The notes under the pieces: model-generated
Databases searched by the model: none
Seen by the model: only the letters and a program-made list of their open reading frames with translations
What the model was told of the DNA's origin: nothing
Assembly: GCF_951801035.1 (NCBI RefSeq)
Contig: NZ_CATOKT010000001.1
From: Adlercreutzia sp910585575
Lineage (GTDB): Bacteria > Actinomycetota > Coriobacteriia > Coriobacteriales > Eggerthellaceae
DNA: 64,000 nucleotides
Strand: one strand, 5' to 3'
Made by a program: the position numbers and the translations under genes
In this document: one piece after another, positions 62,514-64,000 of the stretch
Layout: every line of letters begins with the position of its first letter
Position numbering within the stretch: the first letter of the stretch is position 1

Positions 62514-63539
62514 TCAGCACTCATAGATGATAGAGCCGAACTGAGTGATATTCCCGTGCGTAACGCGACCGTACTCTCGGGCGAAAGCGCCATCTGAAAG
62601 TAGCGAGCGCAAGGCGCGCGCGAGGTGATCGTGCGGGCATCTTTTTGCGACAACGAGATCGAGCCATTCCCGTTGGAGCGGAACAAAGGCAACGCCGTCA
62701 ATCTGAGCGCCGAGGGATTCTTCGACGACGGCAACATCGGCCCGTCCTGCAGCGACGGCCTGCATGGCGGCAAGCCCGCTGGGATAGATATCCTGATAAC
62801 CCTCGATGGCGGCGGGACGGGCCTCGAGAGCCAAGAGCTTTTCGTCAAGAAGTACGCGCGCGCCGCACCCAAGGGGGCGGTTCGCTAATCGCAGACCGGG
62901 TCGTAGGAGCGCGCCCCACGAGGAGATGCCTCGAGGGTTTCCCGACGCGACGGCAAAGCCTTGCGAGCGACTAACCAGGCGCAGGACCACAACGGGCACC
63001 CCGGGTGCCAACCGCTGCACGTAGGGCACGTTGTAGGTGTTGGTGCGCTGATCGTAGAGGTGGATGAGAGCGCCGTCGACGCTGCCCTCATAGAGAGCCA
63101 CTAGGGCGGCGTAGCTTTCGAGGGCAGCGCGTTCAATGGGCTGCCCCTCTTGCGTGAGGCGATCTGCGATAAGGTCAAGGGCCAGGCCTTGGCCGGCAAG
63201 CACGGCAGGGGCATGGGGCTCAGGGGCTTGCGTTGCGCTCGGATCGCCTTTGCAATGGCGAAGGGGCGCGGTGAAGAGCGCCGTGGAGATAGCGCCGGAA
63301 GGGCGGCGAGAGGATGTCTCGGCTGCCGGGAGGTACGAGTGAGGGGAGGCGAGCTTTTGTGTTTCTGCGCCGGTACGCTGGCGATGGCGATAGCGTTCGA
63401 CGTCGTCTAAGGTGAAAAGCAGTTTGCGCCCCATGCGATACGACGGCAGGTCCCCCGATTTCGCCAGGGCGTACACGGCATTGCGACCGATGTGCAGCAG
63501 CGCTGCTACTTCTTCAGCTTTGAGGGCCTGGTCGTTCAT
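62514..63539 (-). CDS. Excisionase-type HTH regulator with periplasmic-binding-like domain
   Basis: A 341-residue protein. An N-terminal helix-turn-helix of the excisionase/MerR-like type (EVAALLHIGRNAVYALAKSG, YRMGRKLLF) is followed after a linker by a PBP-like domain at about 115-335 (GSVDGALIHLYDQRTNTYNV, GRADVAVVEESLGAQIDGV). Regulators of this make-up sense small oxyanions, typically molybdate or tungstate. The divergent molbindin gene at 63838 supports this. AAAGGAGG precedes the ATG, and an inverted repeat overlaps that ribosome site. Confidence 0.85.
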   Translation of the reverse strand: MNDQALKAEEVAALLHIGRNAVYALAKSGDLPSYRMGRKLLFTLDDVERYRHRQRTGAETQKLASPHSYLPAAETSSRRPSGAISTALFTAPLRHCKGDPSATQAPEPHAPAVLAGQGLALDLIADRLTQEGQPIERAALESYAALVALYEGSVDGALIHLYDQRTNTYNVPYVQRLAPGVPVVVLRLVSRSQGFAVASGNPRGISSWGALLRPGLRLANRPLGCGARVLLDEKLLALEARPAAIEGYQDIYPSGLAAMQAVAAGRADVAVVEESLGAQIDGVAFVPLQREWLDLVVAKRCPHDHLARALRSLLSDGAFAREYGRVTHGNITQFGSIIYEC

Positions 63540-63559
63540 ATATCCTCCTTTAAGGATAT
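63540..63559. promoter_or_regulatory. Operator candidate of the PBP-type regulator
   Basis: ATATCCT and AGGATAT form a perfect 7-bp inverted repeat around six bases, directly before the regulator start and overlapping its ribosome site. A further half-site GAGGATAG is at about 63571. On the minus strand TATAAT (63558-63563) is a likely -10 box. Binding here would repress the regulator itself. Confidence 0.55.
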
Positions 63560-63641
63560 TATATACAATTGAGGATAGTAATGAACTGAAGGCGGTATCC
63601 TGCGGCGAATTCGTAAGAAAGAACAGCGTATTTCGGGGAGC

Positions 63642-63667
63642 AGGACGGAGCAGGTTCGCTCCGTCCT
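63642..63667 (+). promoter_or_regulatory. Hairpin in the leader region before the molbindin gene
   Basis: AGGACGGAGC pairs perfectly with GCTCCGTCCT across six bases, without a T tract, about 170 bases before the molbindin ATG. The rest of the region to 63837 has several short stems (for example GTCCG/CGGAC and CTCGG/CCGAG) but matches no riboswitch I can confirm. Confidence 0.4.
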
Positions 63668-63837
63668 CTCAGGGCTCAGGGATGAATCGGGATGAAACGG
63701 GACGATGGTTGTGGAGAGCGGCCGCTACCGCCCCGGCGTCTCGTGCGGGAGCTTAAAGTGCTCCTTGCAACGAAGCGTCCGACAACCCGGACATCCCACG
63801 CTCGGCATCCCGAGCGCGACCGAAAGGAAACTACCTC

Positions 63838-64000
63838 ATGAAAATTTCTGCTCGCAACATCCTGAAGGGCACCGTCGAGAACGTGGCCGAGGGCGCCGTC
63901 AATGGCGTTGTGGCCATCAAGGTCGGCAACGACACCGTGAAGGCCGACATCACCATGGACGCCATCCGCGACCTGGGTCTGGAGTACGGCAAGGAGTGCT
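63838..64000 (+). CDS. Molbindin (TOBE/Mop domain), 5' part
   Basis: The first 54 residues of a small Mop-type protein (MKISARNILKGTVENVAEGA, then VVAIKVGNDTVKADIT), cut by the window end. Mop proteins bind molybdate or tungstate in the cytoplasm as a store or carrier. GAAAGGAAAC precedes the ATG. Its divergence from a molybdate-type regulator and the nearby molybdoreductase operon give a coherent molybdenum context. Confidence 0.92.
   Translation, partial: MKISARNILKGTVENVAEGAVNGVVAIKVGNDTVKADITMDAIRDLGLEYGKEC

Overview
The window is high-GC DNA from an anaerobic actinobacterium, most likely a gut Eggerthellaceae (Eggerthella/Gordonibacter-like) member of the Coriobacteriia. The reasons are the actinobacterial dnaK-grpE-dnaJ-hspR-clpB order with an HspR-type operator, two LuxR regulators with large polytopic membrane N-termini beside Tat-exported respiratory reductases, a DMSO-reductase-type operon, and Lys-rich secreted proteins. 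This is inferred from gene content; no species is claimed.

Layout. 1-3.8 kb: a membrane LuxR regulator divergent from a Tat-exported flavin reductase. 3.9-6.6 kb: small unknowns, nikR, hypE and a two-cluster ferredoxin; a palindromic insertion separates nikR from hypE. 6.9-15.1 kb: a membrane-anchored SurA-like protein, then the chaperone operon dnaK-grpE-dnaJ-hspR-clpB. 15.1-19.4 kb: palindromic non-coding DNA, a small Xre regulator, AT-richer Ig-repeat and SurA-like genes, and an ATPase pseudogene. 19.5-21.4 kb: a dicarboxylate/amino-acid symporter and a DUF1292 protein. 21.6-29.6 kb: surface proteins (leucine-rich repeat, O-antigen-ligase-like, two transglutaminase-like paralogues). 29.7-34.1 kb: pepV, a LytTR response regulator, pgi. 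34.5-38.6 kb: hypF-hypC-hypD. 38.7-40.0 kb: a PD-(D/E)XK protein with an EGRE tandem repeat and a GIY-YIG protein.

40.0-55.3 kb is a molybdoenzyme region. A seven-gene minus-strand operon holds NapG/NapH-like electron-transfer proteins, a TorD-like chaperone, two helicase-like proteins and two unknowns. It diverges from a polyferredoxin, a membrane LuxR regulator and a DmsABC-like reductase. 55.4-61.4 kb: YqeY and a BceAB-RS-like ABC exporter/two-component module with a very small membrane protein and matching candidate operators. 61.5-64 kb: a MarR-like regulator bracketed by a repeated hairpin, then a HTH/periplasmic-binding-fold regulator divergent from a molbindin gene cut by the window edge.

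The genes fit together as anaerobic respiration and its cofactor supply: nickel sensing and [NiFe]-hydrogenase maturation (no hydrogenase structural genes, hypA or hypB here), molybdenum sensing, and Tat-exported molybdenum and flavin reductases. Beside these sit a heat-shock operon and a block of cell-surface proteins. No tRNA, rRNA, CRISPR array or intact transposase was seen.
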